NCBI GenBank assembly: GCA_015501585.1
Contig: JADNRY010000133.1
Location: forward strand, 62,001-126,000
Direction of reading: 5' to 3'
Source of the DNA: Rhodocollybia butyracea
Lineage: Eukaryota > Basidiomycota > Agaricomycetes > Agaricales > Omphalotaceae
Length of the DNA: 64,000 bases
The notes beneath the pieces are model-generated. The model was not told where the DNA came from. It was given only the letters and a program-made list of their open reading frames with translations, and did not search any database. This document shows positions 23,112-36,261 of this stretch, piece by piece. Both the position numbers and the translations under genes were made by a program. How positions within the stretch are numbered: position 1 is the stretch's first letter; every line of letters starts with the position of its first letter.

Positions 23112-25198
23112 CACGGCACCCACCAATGCCTTGGATAGGCTGCATGGTAGCTAACGTTCTGAATTTCAGTAACATCTCGGTGAAAAACGCTCCCAATTCC
23201 CGCCTTAAGGTTTTTCATCCTCGGAATAGTTCACTCAACACCATGGACAAACAACCTTGAACCCGGGGAACATTTGACACCGGTGAATTTCCATCTTGCC
23301 AGAATGGTCAAAAGCTGTGACAGGAGATGGCCAAGTACAATTTTTGCTGTGTAACATTAAAGGAATTATGCAATTTCCTGTGATATTCACCCGTACGATG
23401 ATTCTCGATTGGTCCAAAACTTCGAGCCAATGCACCTGTAACTCAGACAGGATAACTTAGACGGGACATCCCCAAAGTAACGGTATGCTTTGCAATTGTA
23501 TGAAAGTTTTTATTGTCTGATAGTCATCGATTATCCCAACATCATGTATTAAGATCCAGCAAGATCTAAATACTGTTTACGACTTTACAAGCAATGCATG
23601 TACGACGGGGAAGTTCTGTGATAGGAAGCCAGCATCTGAGCTGGTATGTTCAGTTGCGGCAGGCCTCATGATTCGACCGGGGTTTGTGCTTAGCGAACCC
23701 AAAATCACGTCTGCGACCCCAAAACTGTCCTGAAAAACCAAGATCTGTCTAAGGAGAGGAGTATTCCATTCCTTCCTTCCATTGTGGCGTCGGCTTGAAA
23801 TTAGCACCGGTGTAGCTGTCGACGCCAGATACCGCTCACATTCTCAGGCCCAGCAGGAGCGTTGAGACTCGCTCCACAGAGAGCTTCTTGGCTCCGATCT
23901 GTATAGCCATTCGTTGGTTTGATGGATGCGTGGTGGGTGGCGAAGCAGGCATGAGAGCGCCACCAACAAGGTGGCTGGGGGTATACTGCGGAGAGATAAC
24001 CTTCCGGTGATGTCGAGATCAATTCTACGGGAGTTCAGCGAACAGAGTGGAAGTGAGAGCTGGAGAGTCGTATTTGATGGTTCCCGAAAATACACAGTCC
24101 GTCGGTCAACGAAAGTAACATATACGTTCTCCCCGTAGTACCACTGCTAAATACACACAATGCTACCTATTGCCTGATACACCGTTCATATTCTTTGTGT
24201 TCCCACAGACACGCACAGCTCGAGAAGCAAATAAGAGTGATTCGGGAGAGATTGCAGATTCTCGGATTGTCGAAACTCCTGTGCAAAAATCTCCTACTGG
24301 TCGGCAAAGGCTGAAGCGCTGAAGGCTCGAAGCGAACAGGGGAGGGATATTTGACGCTGGTATGTGAGGGTGAACCAGGCTACGAATCTATCACTGCGAA
24401 GAGTTGACAGAGTGCAGGATGGTCATGCGGCGGGGATATGAAAAGAAGCGTTGGCTGTATAGAATAGGGTGGGGAGAGACAAAGAAGCGGAGGGAACTGC
24501 CTGGAATCGAGATGCTTGGTCGACTTTCAGGAGTTCAAAGATGCGGTTGAGCTACTGTGCTACACGTGAGTAGATTTCGGCAGCCGAATGTGATGTCGTC
24601 AGAGTGACGTGGAAAGGGTTATAATTAGAGGCAGGCGAGTCGCGAGGTGAGATTGCGGGTCTAGTCGACTACTTCGGGGTTGCTCTGTTTAGTAATTATT
24701 GCCTATGGCACAGACAAATGGCGTTCCGGCACGACGTCTCGTGTCTCGACCCACTCTGGAAGGATAGAAGACGGCAACCTGGAGCGGTGCGGGGCCTTGA
24801 AGCTTCTGAGGCTTGAAGTTGTCCAGAAACCCGATTTCCTTGACCGCCGCGCCTCAAGGCCTCAAGCTCACATCTCCCATTAAGATTCATCGAAATCTGC
24901 TCGCATCGTCATTCACTTAGACAACCAAGACAGAGAACGGATGTGAGCTGGTCACCAGGATTTCGGTTGTGGATCGATAATCGATGACTGGTCACCGGTC
25001 ATTGATCAACCTCAAGTGTGCATGTGCATGTGAGATCCGAGATGAAAGCTGTCTGTTGAAGGAGGGCAAGTGAGTCTCCAAACAGCTTAAATGGTTACCG
25101 AGGTAAAGCTATCCGAACCCGTTAGTATCTAAACATGGCCATGCAATAAACACGCACGTTTTCCTTGTACTGCTGGCTCAACAGACACCGCGAGCATA
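23112..25198. repeat. Left arm of a 2-kb inverted duplication
   Basis: The reverse complement of 36262-38270 can be followed along this arm with small gaps. Shared landmarks include TTGGTCCAAAACTTCGAGCC (near 23410), AAGATCCAGCAAGATCTA (near 23551), GGAGAGGAGT followed by the CATTCCTTCCTTCCATTGTG block (near 23752), and GGTGTCTGTTGAGCCAGCA read on the minus strand near 25180. Gaps and substitutions are spread throughout, so it is not recent. I cannot assign a gene to it. Confidence 0.75.
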
Positions 25199-25289
25199 CG
25201 CCTTGAAGCTTGAAGCTTGATACTCCAATATACACATACGATACGACACCGTTGGTGGTGAAGACGAATTTAGAGCGTGCAGATAACGA

Positions 25290-25640
25290 GGGAATACTAT
25301 GTCAGTGGATTCATGGATGTGGTGGCGAGGGAGGGTTGGAATGGGTTGTAGCCGTAGCCGTAGAAGAATAGAGCCATGGAGATGGCAGTTGTCGAGTGGG
25401 TTGAAAGGAAGCCGTATTCGAGGTAACAATTTCCTAGGGTCCACGAGGGTATAGTTAGTATCGGTGTAAAGCGACGCAAAGCACACGAAATGAGACGCAA
25501 GAACGATAAGCACAGGTTACATATATTGATACGCTCGTATTGTGGTCCAGCGCGTGAAAAAAGGAATGTAGGGGAAGGTGAAGAAGACCGGACAAGAGAA
25601 CAAGGGAAATGAAAACTGAAGAAACATTCACCTGCAAAAG
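25290..25640 (-). pseudogene. PAP2 phosphatase gene remnant 3
   Basis: Only the start of PAP2 exon 2 and its intron edge remain. On the minus strand the sequence reads LEYGFLSTHSTTA where the intact gene has LEYGFPSTHSTNA, so the catalytic motif region survives with Pro changed to Leu. The flanking parts of the gene are absent. Confidence 0.7.
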
Positions 25641-26950
25641 TAATCATTCTAATAGTAACAACCAGCAGTTCCTCGATTCGATCGGGTAGCTGCCTGGTAA
25701 AGCATTGCGCAGGTTGGAGTTGGAGCTCTGGTGCTTGCCATCGATTTGCGTGTAAAGGGTCCTGTGGTGGTGAACGTTTCGAGTTAAATAGACAGGCGTC
25801 AAAGTTGCCAGCGCTTGGGTGTGGCATGTGACTCCGCGACTTTCTGCTACTTAGAGCCAATCTCAAGGTCAAGATGCATATTCCACCGAGGTACGCGGCA
25901 TAATCGGATAAGAACCCGCCACTCGTAGTCCCTACTTGACGCTTCACTTACTCTGTCAAGCATGATCCTGTTCGATGTTCTCTCGAGTCCCGACGCCCTA
26001 CTTTGTTCGCTCTAGTTCAACATCCAACCCTAATCATAGCATTTGGGAAAGGATTCACTGCAGGAAGGGATGTCATTACGACCTAATCAATTACTAAAGC
26101 CCTCGGTCAAGACTCAAGAGCTTAATTAGTGGAGAGCCAAGATCTACCCGAAACGTACTCATTCTAGTGGTCAAGGTTGATTTGCCCGTAGTATATACGT
26201 CCTTTCCCATTGGTCTCCCGTGGACAGAACACCTACTACTGCGCTTCTAGGTCCTGTCATTCATTCATTAACTGTTGACTTGACCGTTTTAATCTGTACA
26301 TACTTCATTCGAGAGGGAGGTATTCAACTTTAGTACCTTGTTCTGTGCATTTTCCTTTTGCCAAGAGTAGTAAGATTGTTTTCTGCCACCACGCTATGTT
26401 GTGTGTAACTGAACCATTGAATCCACCGTCAGTGTCTCTGGCCCGGGTAAGTATAGTATAAAATTATTCAAGCTCCCGCAAAACTAGTATACTTACTTGC
26501 TCAGGTCGTTTTGTGCTCACCTGCTCCCTAGCTCTCATTCTAAACATATCTCGCGGACTTTCACAAACATGGTAAAGCGGGGTATATACATCCCTAAGAT
26601 GACAGAAGAATAGAACGTGGTCTTATTAGTGGACCTGAAGTCACCTGGAAACTCACTAACAATGATATTTAACTCTCGACGTAAGTTAATTCCCTTCAAT
26701 GTTCTCCTGATCTATCGTGTTTTGTTCCTAGCTTCAATACTCTGGATCTACCGCGCCACATCCGAAAGTATGAAAAATATAAATATCAGTACCTCACGAA
26801 GTCAACCTTTGACTTCATTTCAATGACAACATCTTCTTTGAATTTTGCCAAGCAATAGTTATTCGGATGATATAAAAACCCTTTGGAACCTACAGAAGAT
26901 GGTTACTTGGACGTTTGGACCACATTCATCACTCAAGAAATCCCTCCTGT
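25640..26950. repeat. Dispersed repeat tail, copy 3, leading into the hydrophobin promoter
   Basis: The same repeat tail as at 13.26 and 19.68 kb. Here its right end is continuous with the promoter of the intact hydrophobin gene, so this is the least rearranged copy. Shared landmarks are GGAAACTCACTAACA (near 26648), TTTGGACCACATT (near 26915) and CCTGTAGCATGCAGCTCC (near 26945), which also occur in copy 1. Confidence 0.65.
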
Positions 26951-26953
26951 AGC

Positions 26954-27402
26954 ATGCAGCTCCAATTCGTATTTATCACTGCCGCTCTCAGCGCTCTTGT
27001 AGTCGCCACTCCCTCTTCTCGTGGTGAGCCCGCCAGCGCCTGCACCACTGGCCCCATCGTGTGCTGTAACACCATCACCACTGCTTCCAATCCCCTCGCC
27101 CAAACAATCATCATGCTTCTTGGCATCACTGTCGATCCGTCGGTTTTCGTCGGTCTTACATGCACCCCAGTTGCTACTATCTCCCCTAACGCGTGGTAAG
27201 CTAATCCAAATACTATTGTTCCAGCTTGATACCTCATCCGAATTGGTTTAACCTTTCGTAGTGCTGCTAACCTCGTCTGCTGCGAAGACAACACCTATGG
27301 TAAGTATGATGAATTGGTTGTTATTTTTATAATTTTACTAGTACTGAATGATGTTCTACAGACCCTTTAATCTCCATCGGTTGCGTTCCTGTTTCTATCT
27401 GA
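26954..27402 (+). CDS. Class I hydrophobin
   Basis: A small secreted amphipathic protein that self-assembles at air-water interfaces and coats hyphae or fruiting bodies. Exons 26954-27195, 27262-27299 and 27362-27402 give 106 residues; both introns are GT-AG and keep frame. Residues 1-20 form a signal peptide (MQLQFVFITAALSALVVA, cut near ATPSSR). The eight cysteines lie at 30, 37, 38, 70, 81, 87, 88 and 101, giving C-X6-CC-X31-C-X10-C-X5-CC-X12-C, the class I hydrophobin pattern of basidiomycetes. The fifth to seventh cysteines come from exon 2 and its junction, which supports the splicing. The promoter region is duplicated without the gene near 14.1 kb. Confidence 0.95.
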
Positions 27403-28526
27403 GTACCCGCTGTACTTTGACCGTCAACTACTCTGAGCTCAATATTGACTCATGACTGAGTTGTCGTGCAAGAGAGCTGACTATCTAGCTATATTGTATC
27501 AATGTACCATAGCTATTGTGTTAAGCCAATGCGCCAGTCTAAACCTTCGCTTGACTGCAACTTACAGATTTGAGGTAACAAAATATGGCCTTCAGCCCTA
27601 TCAATTTTCTCCCTTTATTGTCGCTCACCAACTCTCTTGATCTCTCTCTCTTTCCCTCTTCCTAAATGGACTTCAAGGAGGCATCAGCGTTGATGGATTC
27701 TGTAGCCTACATATGTCTGGATTTCGTTTGAAAGACTTTCTTGCGCGTCAAGGGTTTCAGCACGACGTCGCCTTTTAGCTAAGCGTCCCGTTTGATGGGC
27801 TAATGGAGGTACATTGCCTAAAATACCATGAGATGGGTCAAAGCGATAAAGATAAGAGCGTACGGCTCAGCTTTGTACTCGGGAGGATCACCTGGAGCTG
27901 GAAGTAAGGGGTGCATTGGCGGATACTAGATGCCTTTTAGATGACCCGAATTACTTTAATACCTCAGCAGCCGCACATGCACCATGCAATTCTTTGAGAA
28001 GCTGTTCATTGGGCTTTCCATAAAGCGAAATCAAAATATGGATTATTCCGTTGCTCTGGCATCCAGAACAGGAAGTAATATTGTACCTCAGTAACTCTGG
28101 GCTCATCCTCACTCAGACAAATCTCTTCAAAATATATCATCATTAGAAATGGGCTGCAGATACATCCGATGGTACATACAAAAATATTCGATGCCTTTGG
28201 GGTTATCAGTCCTGATAGTTGAAGAGCCTCCTCCCACTCCATAGATGGTAACCACGGCCTTCCCCATATTCTGATGGTGCGCAACTCAAACATATACTAG
28301 TTGGAGGGATCAAGAGCTTCGGGATATTTGGATGCTATGTTAGTTGTATGCTTATCGCGAGGACGGAGCTATAGCTGTACACATCTCCATGCTAGGCCTG
28401 ATGGTCAATCTACCATGTCAAGAAGAGAGCGGATAATAGCTCTAATATACACGGTACACTATTACACAGAATAATCGAGCAATCCGAACGAGTTGTAATG
28501 AAGTACAAGATACAAGATACAATTTC
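27403..28526. other. No gene supported
   Basis: A 95-codon frame on the minus strand (28006-28293) has no recognisable features and no paralogue in the window. I see nothing else here except CT-rich tracts near 27630-27660. Confidence 0.35.
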
Positions 28527-31500
28527 CTACAAACCCTGGGGGGTATAACGCAACAGGACAACGGAAGACGAATCCTTGATAGGGGCAAGCTTGAGCAGGT
28601 TTTGACCCAATGGGTACTCCATCGGATAACCATTCAAGCCCGTTTTCGTTCCAAAGACCTTTTTCACCTTCATCCACGCGGCCCCAAGATTCTTTGGCCC
28701 GCCATTGGGACGGAAACTGTCAGAGGTCTTGCTACCCCTGTACTTTCCGGCGATGAAACTCACCCCTAATGATCGCATTAGCTCGAGATCACCTACATTT
28801 CAGTAAATCACATACCAAAGCTTGCTGCCATCTCTCCAACTCCCACCCAATCTGTTGGACCATCGCCCATGCCAGGAATAATTTCCTTCAGCCCATAATC
28901 GGCGTCTCGCCCATGTGCTACATTGTCAATGACCTTCCCCAGTGCCTCGGCGCCTTTGCCGACCACTTGGTTGATAGCGACTTTCACAAGTTCTCGTCCA
29001 ACGAACTTGCCCATCTTTAGTGCTTGGGTAGACATACTCAGAGAAGGAAGGGCGACATTGAGTCCCGCGCTTGCGGCTCCTGTGATCGCCCCGGTGAGAG
29101 CACCTATACCCATGTCTATAGCCCAGTCTTTTGTACTTTTCCCCGCGATATCCGCATTGAGTCCAGCCATACCAGCGCCAAGTAAGGCACCGGTCAACGC
29201 ACCCATGGCTATTGTTGCAAGTGGTCCAACTACGGGCACAAACATAAGTGCTACAGCGGTAACAATAAGAACCGCATCCACAAGCCTATCAGATCTGGTA
29301 AACACTAGGAGGTAATTGGAAGGTAATCGTGCACGCACCAATGCCACCAAGGGGCATTTCCGTCGACGTCAACGTAGTTGATAGGGTTGTTACGGGAAAA
29401 GGCATACATGTTGAAGGTAGAAGGGCCGATATTGTCCAAGTTTACCGGGAACTTATCGAGGGTCACAAATCGTCCAATCTAGCAACACAAGTCAGATAGG
29501 TTCGACCTAAAATTTGCTGAAGACATACATCGGCATCATAGAATCGTGCGCCAAAGTAATAGAGCTCGTTATCGATAAGCTCTTTTCCTGAAAATTTGTA
29601 TCGCGCAATATCTGTGCCTTCGACAGACACCTTTCCAAATGAATCATACTTGTACTGAGTCACGATGTTTCCTCCGGAGTCGGAAACAGCAATCGTACTC
29701 CCAAGGTGATCGCTATGGAAATAATGAACTGTGGAGGTGCCACCCTCGACATGGGTAAAAGAGGCCGTCGGTAACCATGAACGAGATATGATGTGTGTGT
29801 CTTCGTCCCTGACGCTGAAATCTCTACCTCGTAGGTCTGCGAGGGGTAAATAATGACATCTCCATTTTCCTGAGTACGCTTGACCAAGCGTCCCCCGAAA
29901 TCGTAGACCATTTGCGAGTTATTGAGTTGAATGAGGCGCCCTTGGGAGTCGTACTTCATGGACCTAACAACCGTATTGGAACTATCCAGTTTGGACAACA
30001 TTTCGCCATCTTTGGAGTACGTGAAAGAACATTCTGTTGCGCCGTCCTTCTTCACGTTTGAAAGCTGCCAGCCATCATTGGCGAATACCTTGCCATTCTT
30101 CTCGGATATGTTACCTGACAGATCATAGACATATTCGGAGGTCGGTAGAAGCGGATCGACACTTGTAGCCTTTGTAAGTTCACCTTGTAACGAGGTAAAT
30201 TTTAATAAAGGTACGAGCCAAAGCAGATTACGCACCTGACAGGTTATATTGGAAGGTATGGCTTCCAGACAGATTGCCTTGAATTTCACGGTCGTACCCG
30301 CTGATGTTATTGAACGCATCAAGGCTCCACTGCTGGCGATGGACAGTCTGATTACTCTTGGACAACGTGATGCTAGCAATAACACCGTTATCATGCACTG
30401 CAGCCAAAGACGATATACCATTTCCAAATGCGCAACTTAGAGGACGCCCGAAGACATCCTGGTAGTTGGCAAGGGTGATCTGAGCTTGAACGCTACGATC
30501 GGTATCTCGGAGATGAACATCGGAGACAGAGTGTCCATCCAGGGCAAATGCACGCTCGAGGGTTGTACCATCCGGATTGGTAATGCTGAGAAGCTGGCCG
30601 AGAGGCGACCATACATATGATGTAGTAAATGACTGCTCATTGATGCGAAGTTCATCTTTGGTGACCTTACCCTGGAGATCGTAGTCATAGTGATGAGAGA
30701 CGCCAGAAGATTTCGAGGTTACGGACATAAGACGACCCTTGGAATACTGACCTCCCACATCATAGATATATTCAAGCTTCTCCTCGTCAGGTGAAGTGAC
30801 AGAGACAGGGCGTTGAGCGAAGTCAGAGGTTGTGATGGTGTGCGAGCCTGTAAGGACGTTAGTCAAAGTTGTCTCGCCCTTCTCATCGTCGTAGGTGAGT
30901 AAGGAGTGGTTCAGGTCTTTGGAGCCACTACCACTACTCTGGGAGAGATGACGTTCTATCAGCCTCAAAAGCCCGTCCCAATGGAGAGCTAACTGTACAC
31001 CATTCGGATCTTTGATGCAAATGGGACGCCCAAGCGCATCAAACGAAGTGTCTGTTTCTTGTCCGAGCTCGTTAACAGAAACCACGACAAAGGGCTGTAC
31101 AAGCTTATTAACAGCAGGGTCATTAGCATTAGGTATGTACCGCATCTTTTGCCTTGAAATCTTCACCATGCTCCCGCGGTAGTCGTTTCGGTGAACTCTG
31201 CAAGACCCGAGCTAAAGCTGTTTCGAGTTTGGATGGTAGTAGGAGGAAGACCTTCGCTTGGAGGAGGAATCTCTTCCTGTACAATTCGAGACCTCGCATC
31301 GTAGAAGTACTTTGAAAACGCGGGAGATGAACCGGAGGAGAACTCGCGTGACTGGGCTACCATGCGTCCCACACCATCGTACTGCGTTTCAACACATATG
31401 AATCCAGACCTGTCGGGTTTGGGCTTTTCCATCTTCCAAACAGACCCGGACCCGTCCACGTATTCCACAAATTCGAACCACTCCTCTTTATCCCAAGAAG

Positions 31501-34500
31501 ACCGCGTGCTCACGGTGTGCTTGAAGGAGCCACTGTCATATGTAAAGGACTCCTTATTAATCAAAGTAACCGTATCACTAGAGTCTTCTTGATAGGTATT
31601 CTGTAGCCGCCCGAGGACATCATAGCTAAAAGAAGTGGTATTTCCGTTGCTGTTGGTATATGACAGAGGCTTGCCATTCTCAAGACTGAAGGTTGAATGT
31701 TCGATAAGAGGAGGTGAGGTAGAGGAGATGGACGTCTTTGATGAGATGATGTGGGAGTAGGTCTCGTCATAAACAAACTCGTTACGGGCGGGTCCTGGGC
31801 CGCTAATCACGAGTTCGTTTCCAACTGAGTCTAATTGAATCGTCCTTGTAGACCATTCGCTAGCCTTGACCCAAGTTTTCGTCTCTATTGGCGTCGGAGT
31901 CCCTGAGGAGTACTTGAACTGCGAATCTTTCAGCACTGTGTCGTCCTGCTTGACAACCTCGCGCGTCTTATTCCCCAGCACCCACATACCGGTCACTGTA
32001 TTCTCAAATGTAGAAATGATAGAAAGAGGGGTCGTACCAGCTTCTGGGGACACGATGGAGAGATCAGTGATATTCCCATAGTCATCGTATTGGTAGCTCG
32101 CGTTGGCACTGTACGCATGCGTCCCACCCTCGTAGTAAACCTCCTTGAGAGAAGCCATGCGAACGCTGTGGATATCGCTAGATTTGCCTCCTCCATCACT
32201 CCATTCATATGCCTTGGTCTCGAGCATCTCTCCCGCTTTTGTCTTCGTCTGCGTGCCACACACCTGGCCTATGAAAGGGAAGTTCTGGACGTATGACGTC
32301 TCCTCCGCCGTTCCAATGACCTCTGACGACTTGGTCACCTTTTCAAATCCTAGCCACCCGCGACCCTCATAGTCAAACCTTGCATTACGATACGCATACT
32401 GAGTCTGCTCTTTGACATCAGGTTTGGCTGCATACGGAGTGCTGGTAACGTGCTTGACGACCCAGGAAGGGAAGTAGATTATCTGTGAGCGACTGTGGCT
32501 GGTGTTCGAGACGGCAGAAGTGGACAAGTCGGCAATCGAGGAAATATTCCGGGCCATACCATTCAACGCAGCAAGGGGCGCAGTGGACACATCGTCATCA
32601 GTGCTGTACATAGTCCGATCACTGAGAGGAGCATAGGAAATGTCGATGCGGGCATCCATGCCATTGGTGTACCCAGCGATGAAGTCAACTGGCTGCGTTG
32701 AAGCACAGGGCAGGACGGACACGTCAAACTGTCCTTCTATCTGATTTTGGGTGTTCAGCATCAGATCCAATCGACCGATACCACGGAAATCTCCCCAAGT
32801 CGAGTTCGCATACGACGGACCCTGACGAGTACCATCCACACGCACGAAATTACCATCTAGGAATTTCAAGACCGTGATTTCCGTCTTATCTGATTGGACA
32901 TCGAAAGTATTGACAAGATCAAGAGAACTGGTGGATGAAACACGTGCAGTGGCCAAATTTCCGTTGTATGAAATATAGGTGTCGATGGGCGAAGGAGAAG
33001 GAAGAAGTGTTCGACCGTCACCGCGGAGCAGCTGAAGGGCCAATGTGCCTGAACCAGTGTTTTCGGATGCGACTAGCAGGCTGGTCTTGCCATCTTCGTC
33101 GATTGAATAAGGAAGTACAATGATTGTGTCGGTCCAGGTAATGCTCTCTCCAGCACGCTTCAAACCTGCATTAGTTTGCAGCTTAAGAGTGCCATTTTGT
33201 GACTCTAGCAACGAAATTTCACAATGTTCCCCATTTGGCGAGAAAAGGAAGACATCCTCCTCTCTGATTCGATGTAAGTATCAAATGATATGGAAATTTT
33301 GAGAAAGCTACACACCCGTTGCCATCAAGATCCCCAATAATAATCCTAACATCGTCTAACAACACATTGGCGGGTCCCGCAAGAGCAGGCAGAGCTTGGA
33401 AGTTTTTTCCATCTGACACAAGCTGAACAAATCCGATGTCGGACCCAGATTGATAAATGTACACCATTCCTACACGTCCATTTCCCTACAGCGTTGTATA
33501 TGTCAGTTAGCTAAGTTCACGCCGAAAAGGAGCAAAATATAATTAACCTGGAAGTCACCACATCGGAAGGAGCCACCAGTGGACTCGGGCTCGAACGTGA
33601 TAGACGACTGACTGATAAAGCCAGTCGTTCGTTGAGAGTAAAACGGTGATAACAAACGTCGATGCAGCATGTTCGATATGAACCTATTGATCATAGATCA
33701 GAATAACCTCGTTAATTGTATAAGAAAGACTTACGAAGTCTGTTCTTCCATCCCCACTAACATCCAGTGGAAACAATGCGACGTGGTATGGGAGATCCTC
33801 ATTAACATGAGCTGGCTCTGGAGCAACTTTCCCTGTTGCATCGGCTATGTGAGTCGCGATTCTCGTCTTGGGGGTGCCGGAGGGATCAGTAACCCTCGAA
33901 ACCACAACGATGTCGCTCTGCCCGGATGCGTTCACATCCATCGGGATCATGTTGATGTCACTGCCCTCGCACTTGATAGCAGATTCGGGTGATGCGGCAT
34001 TAAAAACGGATGGACTCCCATCTACCCAATCAAAGTGAAGAGGGCGAACAGAGGCGTTGGAATCATCCACAAGGGTCAGGGTTTTTACACGACTCTTGCT
34101 AGTGAGTGGAGCAGTGTCGTACTCAACAACGTGTTTATAGAGAAAATCGGTGTTGATGAAGCAAGAGAGAGAGGTTAAGCGTTTGTCGATACGGACTTGA
34201 GAGCCACCGATGTAGTTCGTGCTAATATCAGGACGCACACCATATTCAAACTTGAGATGACGCTGATGCGCCATCCCAAGTTTCTCATTTCCGCCATAAG
34301 AAGCTTGGGCAAGATAGAATGATCCATTGGTGGTTTCGTTGGTGTACGAGAATGAAACGTGGTTGGAAAAGGCGTCGGAATGCTCTGCTACTGCCCAGAC
34401 GCGAGTGAAATTTTGACCGACAGCCTTAACGTTGGAATCCTAGCAAGTTCATTAGCTAGGAGTAATAAGAACGCAGAAGTGGGATATACCGCAGTGGTAC

Positions 34501-34959
34501 CAAACAAACGCTTGCCACCATCGGGAAGGTATTCGGTCCACGAAGAAGGGTTCACAGGATCACCATTAGCGATGATCTTGGACCGCTGGTCAATTTCGAA
34601 GCGATACTCATTTTCGCCCACAAGGATCAGGCGCTGTCCGTCAAGTTGAAAGCGATCGTTTTTATCGTAATTGACAACACCTGAAATTGAGCTTAGTTCT
34701 TCTCAAAAACGTGGGGGAAAGAGCACAAACCTCGGAAGCCGTCTTGATCCTTGGTTGCGCCAACACGTTCAATCGCGGAAGCACCTCTAAGTGCCCATCC
34801 CATGCCAACTGTGGACACGCTAGACGAGGCGGAGTGGTATGCGAGGGAAAAAGATGGTGCCATTTTTGCTGGGGGAATTTGAAGTGTGATGTCCAGGGAA
34901 AGAGAGCCATTGGGATCGACCGTTTGAGAGATAGGTAGCGTTCCTACGATTGATGCCAT
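28527..34959 (-). CDS. SpvB/TcB-like RHS-repeat protein (insecticidal toxin complex B/C type), spliced
   Basis: Homologue of bacterial toxin-complex TcB/TccC or RHS proteins, which build a hollow YD-repeat shell around a C-terminal cargo. Start ATG 34959. The N-terminus has the SpvB signature GMGWALRGASAIER, then FG-GAP/VCBS-like DVSGDGRTDFV and IIIGDLDGNG, a long run of YD repeats such as YDALGR- and YDSQGRL-type units, and an RHS core at about 29440-29580 (FGARFYDAD, IGRF, NNPINYVDVDG). A Gly/Ala-rich hydrophobic segment and a unique C-terminal tail follow. At least eight short GT-AG introns are visible, e.g. 34730-34681, 34489-34440, 33547-33486, 33315-33264, 30235-30184, 29528-29479 and 29338-29286. 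Frame discontinuities occur near 33690, 31165 and 29780 with no intron to explain them. No TcA partner is in the window. Family call strong; function in this host unknown, possibly decaying. Confidence 0.85.
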
Positions 34960-36261
34960 CTTAGAGCTGAATACTGAGGGGAAAAATCCAAGAAAGATCT
35001 CTGCATATATATTCACTCCAGAACCTACATCCTTTCGATAGAAAAAAAATAGAATTCACTCCAAGCTTACATGCCCTTCGATAGAAAGAAAATAGAAGAT
35101 CAACTGAAATTCAAATGATACTTGACAATTACGGAGCCTGAATATAACCGACACCTGCGTGTCAAGTGAACGCTACGACGAGAGAAGCAATCATGGGCGT
35201 TATTATTACCTGCAGCAGCTTGCAGACAAGAAAGTTACATGGAAACCTTGGCAGGTAGTTCCGTCCAAAAATAACTATTCAGTAGATTAGGCTAGAAGCG
35301 CAGAGAAAGTACCTCACAGAACTCGGAAAACACAGCAAATGCCTTGATATTTTTCCAAACTAAGTATTTAGTCTGTCAGGGTTTGGAGATAACGGACAGA
35401 TACGAGGTGGTTCGTTTTATTTTTGTCCACCATGTGTTCGTGGCGTCAACTTGTACTCGTATCTGTTGATGTATAAGGCAAGCAAGAAGCAGGCGAGAAG
35501 CGAACGGAAACCTGCCACCCTCTTTTTTTCAAAATAACTACATTTGCAAGTCTGGAGATCAGAATCAATAGAGAGAAGCGAATATCGAAGCGATAGGTGG
35601 TCACATGTACGGCGTTCAGGATGCGTGAGAAAAGAAAAATATGTGAAGACAATTTCTTTTTCTTCACAGTACTACTTGCACACTAAAACTGAACAAACAT
35701 ACAACCATACCGGGTCTGCTAGTGCGCAGAAGGACAAACGTATTTGAAGGAATTTACAGTGAAAGAGAGCTTGGCATGTACGAATACCGATGTGATGATC
35801 GCTCCTGTCCGCCTTGTGAGCACAACCAGGTGATTTTCATGGATATTTCGTTATAAGATGGAGGATGGTCCGGAGACAGTGCTAGGAGAAAGTACGTGTG
35901 TATATGTTTTTTCGTGGATTTTGAGATACTAACCGAGTCGAATAGCAACCATATGAAGCTGGAAGACTGATTCGCCGTGGCACCAACTTCCAAAACCCCC
36001 ATTTTCAAGAACATACGCCTGCGGATTGCCCTTGATCCTATACCGACAACTTCATCCGGCTTCAGTCAAACGTAAGCACAATAACGGTTGCTTTATGGTG
36101 TGCCGAGCGAGGAGAAGTACGTATATCTTTCGTGATGACTTGTCATGATAAGTACTGAAGTACTGACCTATTGGATAGCCCTAATCTACATGACCCCGTG
36201 AATCCGTCTTCATCACCAACATCGTATGTGTGTATTGGAGTGTCAAGGTGTATACTTATAT
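34960..36261. other. Intergenic, with three intron-like segments
   Basis: No protein is recognised. Two segments here (about 35896-35946 and 36118-36177), and a third just inside the right arm (about 36307-36355), each start GTACGT or GTGCGT. They contain a CTAAC/CTGAC branch-like site and end in ATAG, with plus-strand spacing like exons of 170 and 130 bp. The putative exons contain stops, so this may be a dead gene. Confidence 0.4.

Noticed and set aside
28527..34959. RHS/TcB gene as bacterial contamination
   Set aside because: Multiple in-frame GT-AG introns and fungal repeats on both sides argue for a resident nuclear gene.
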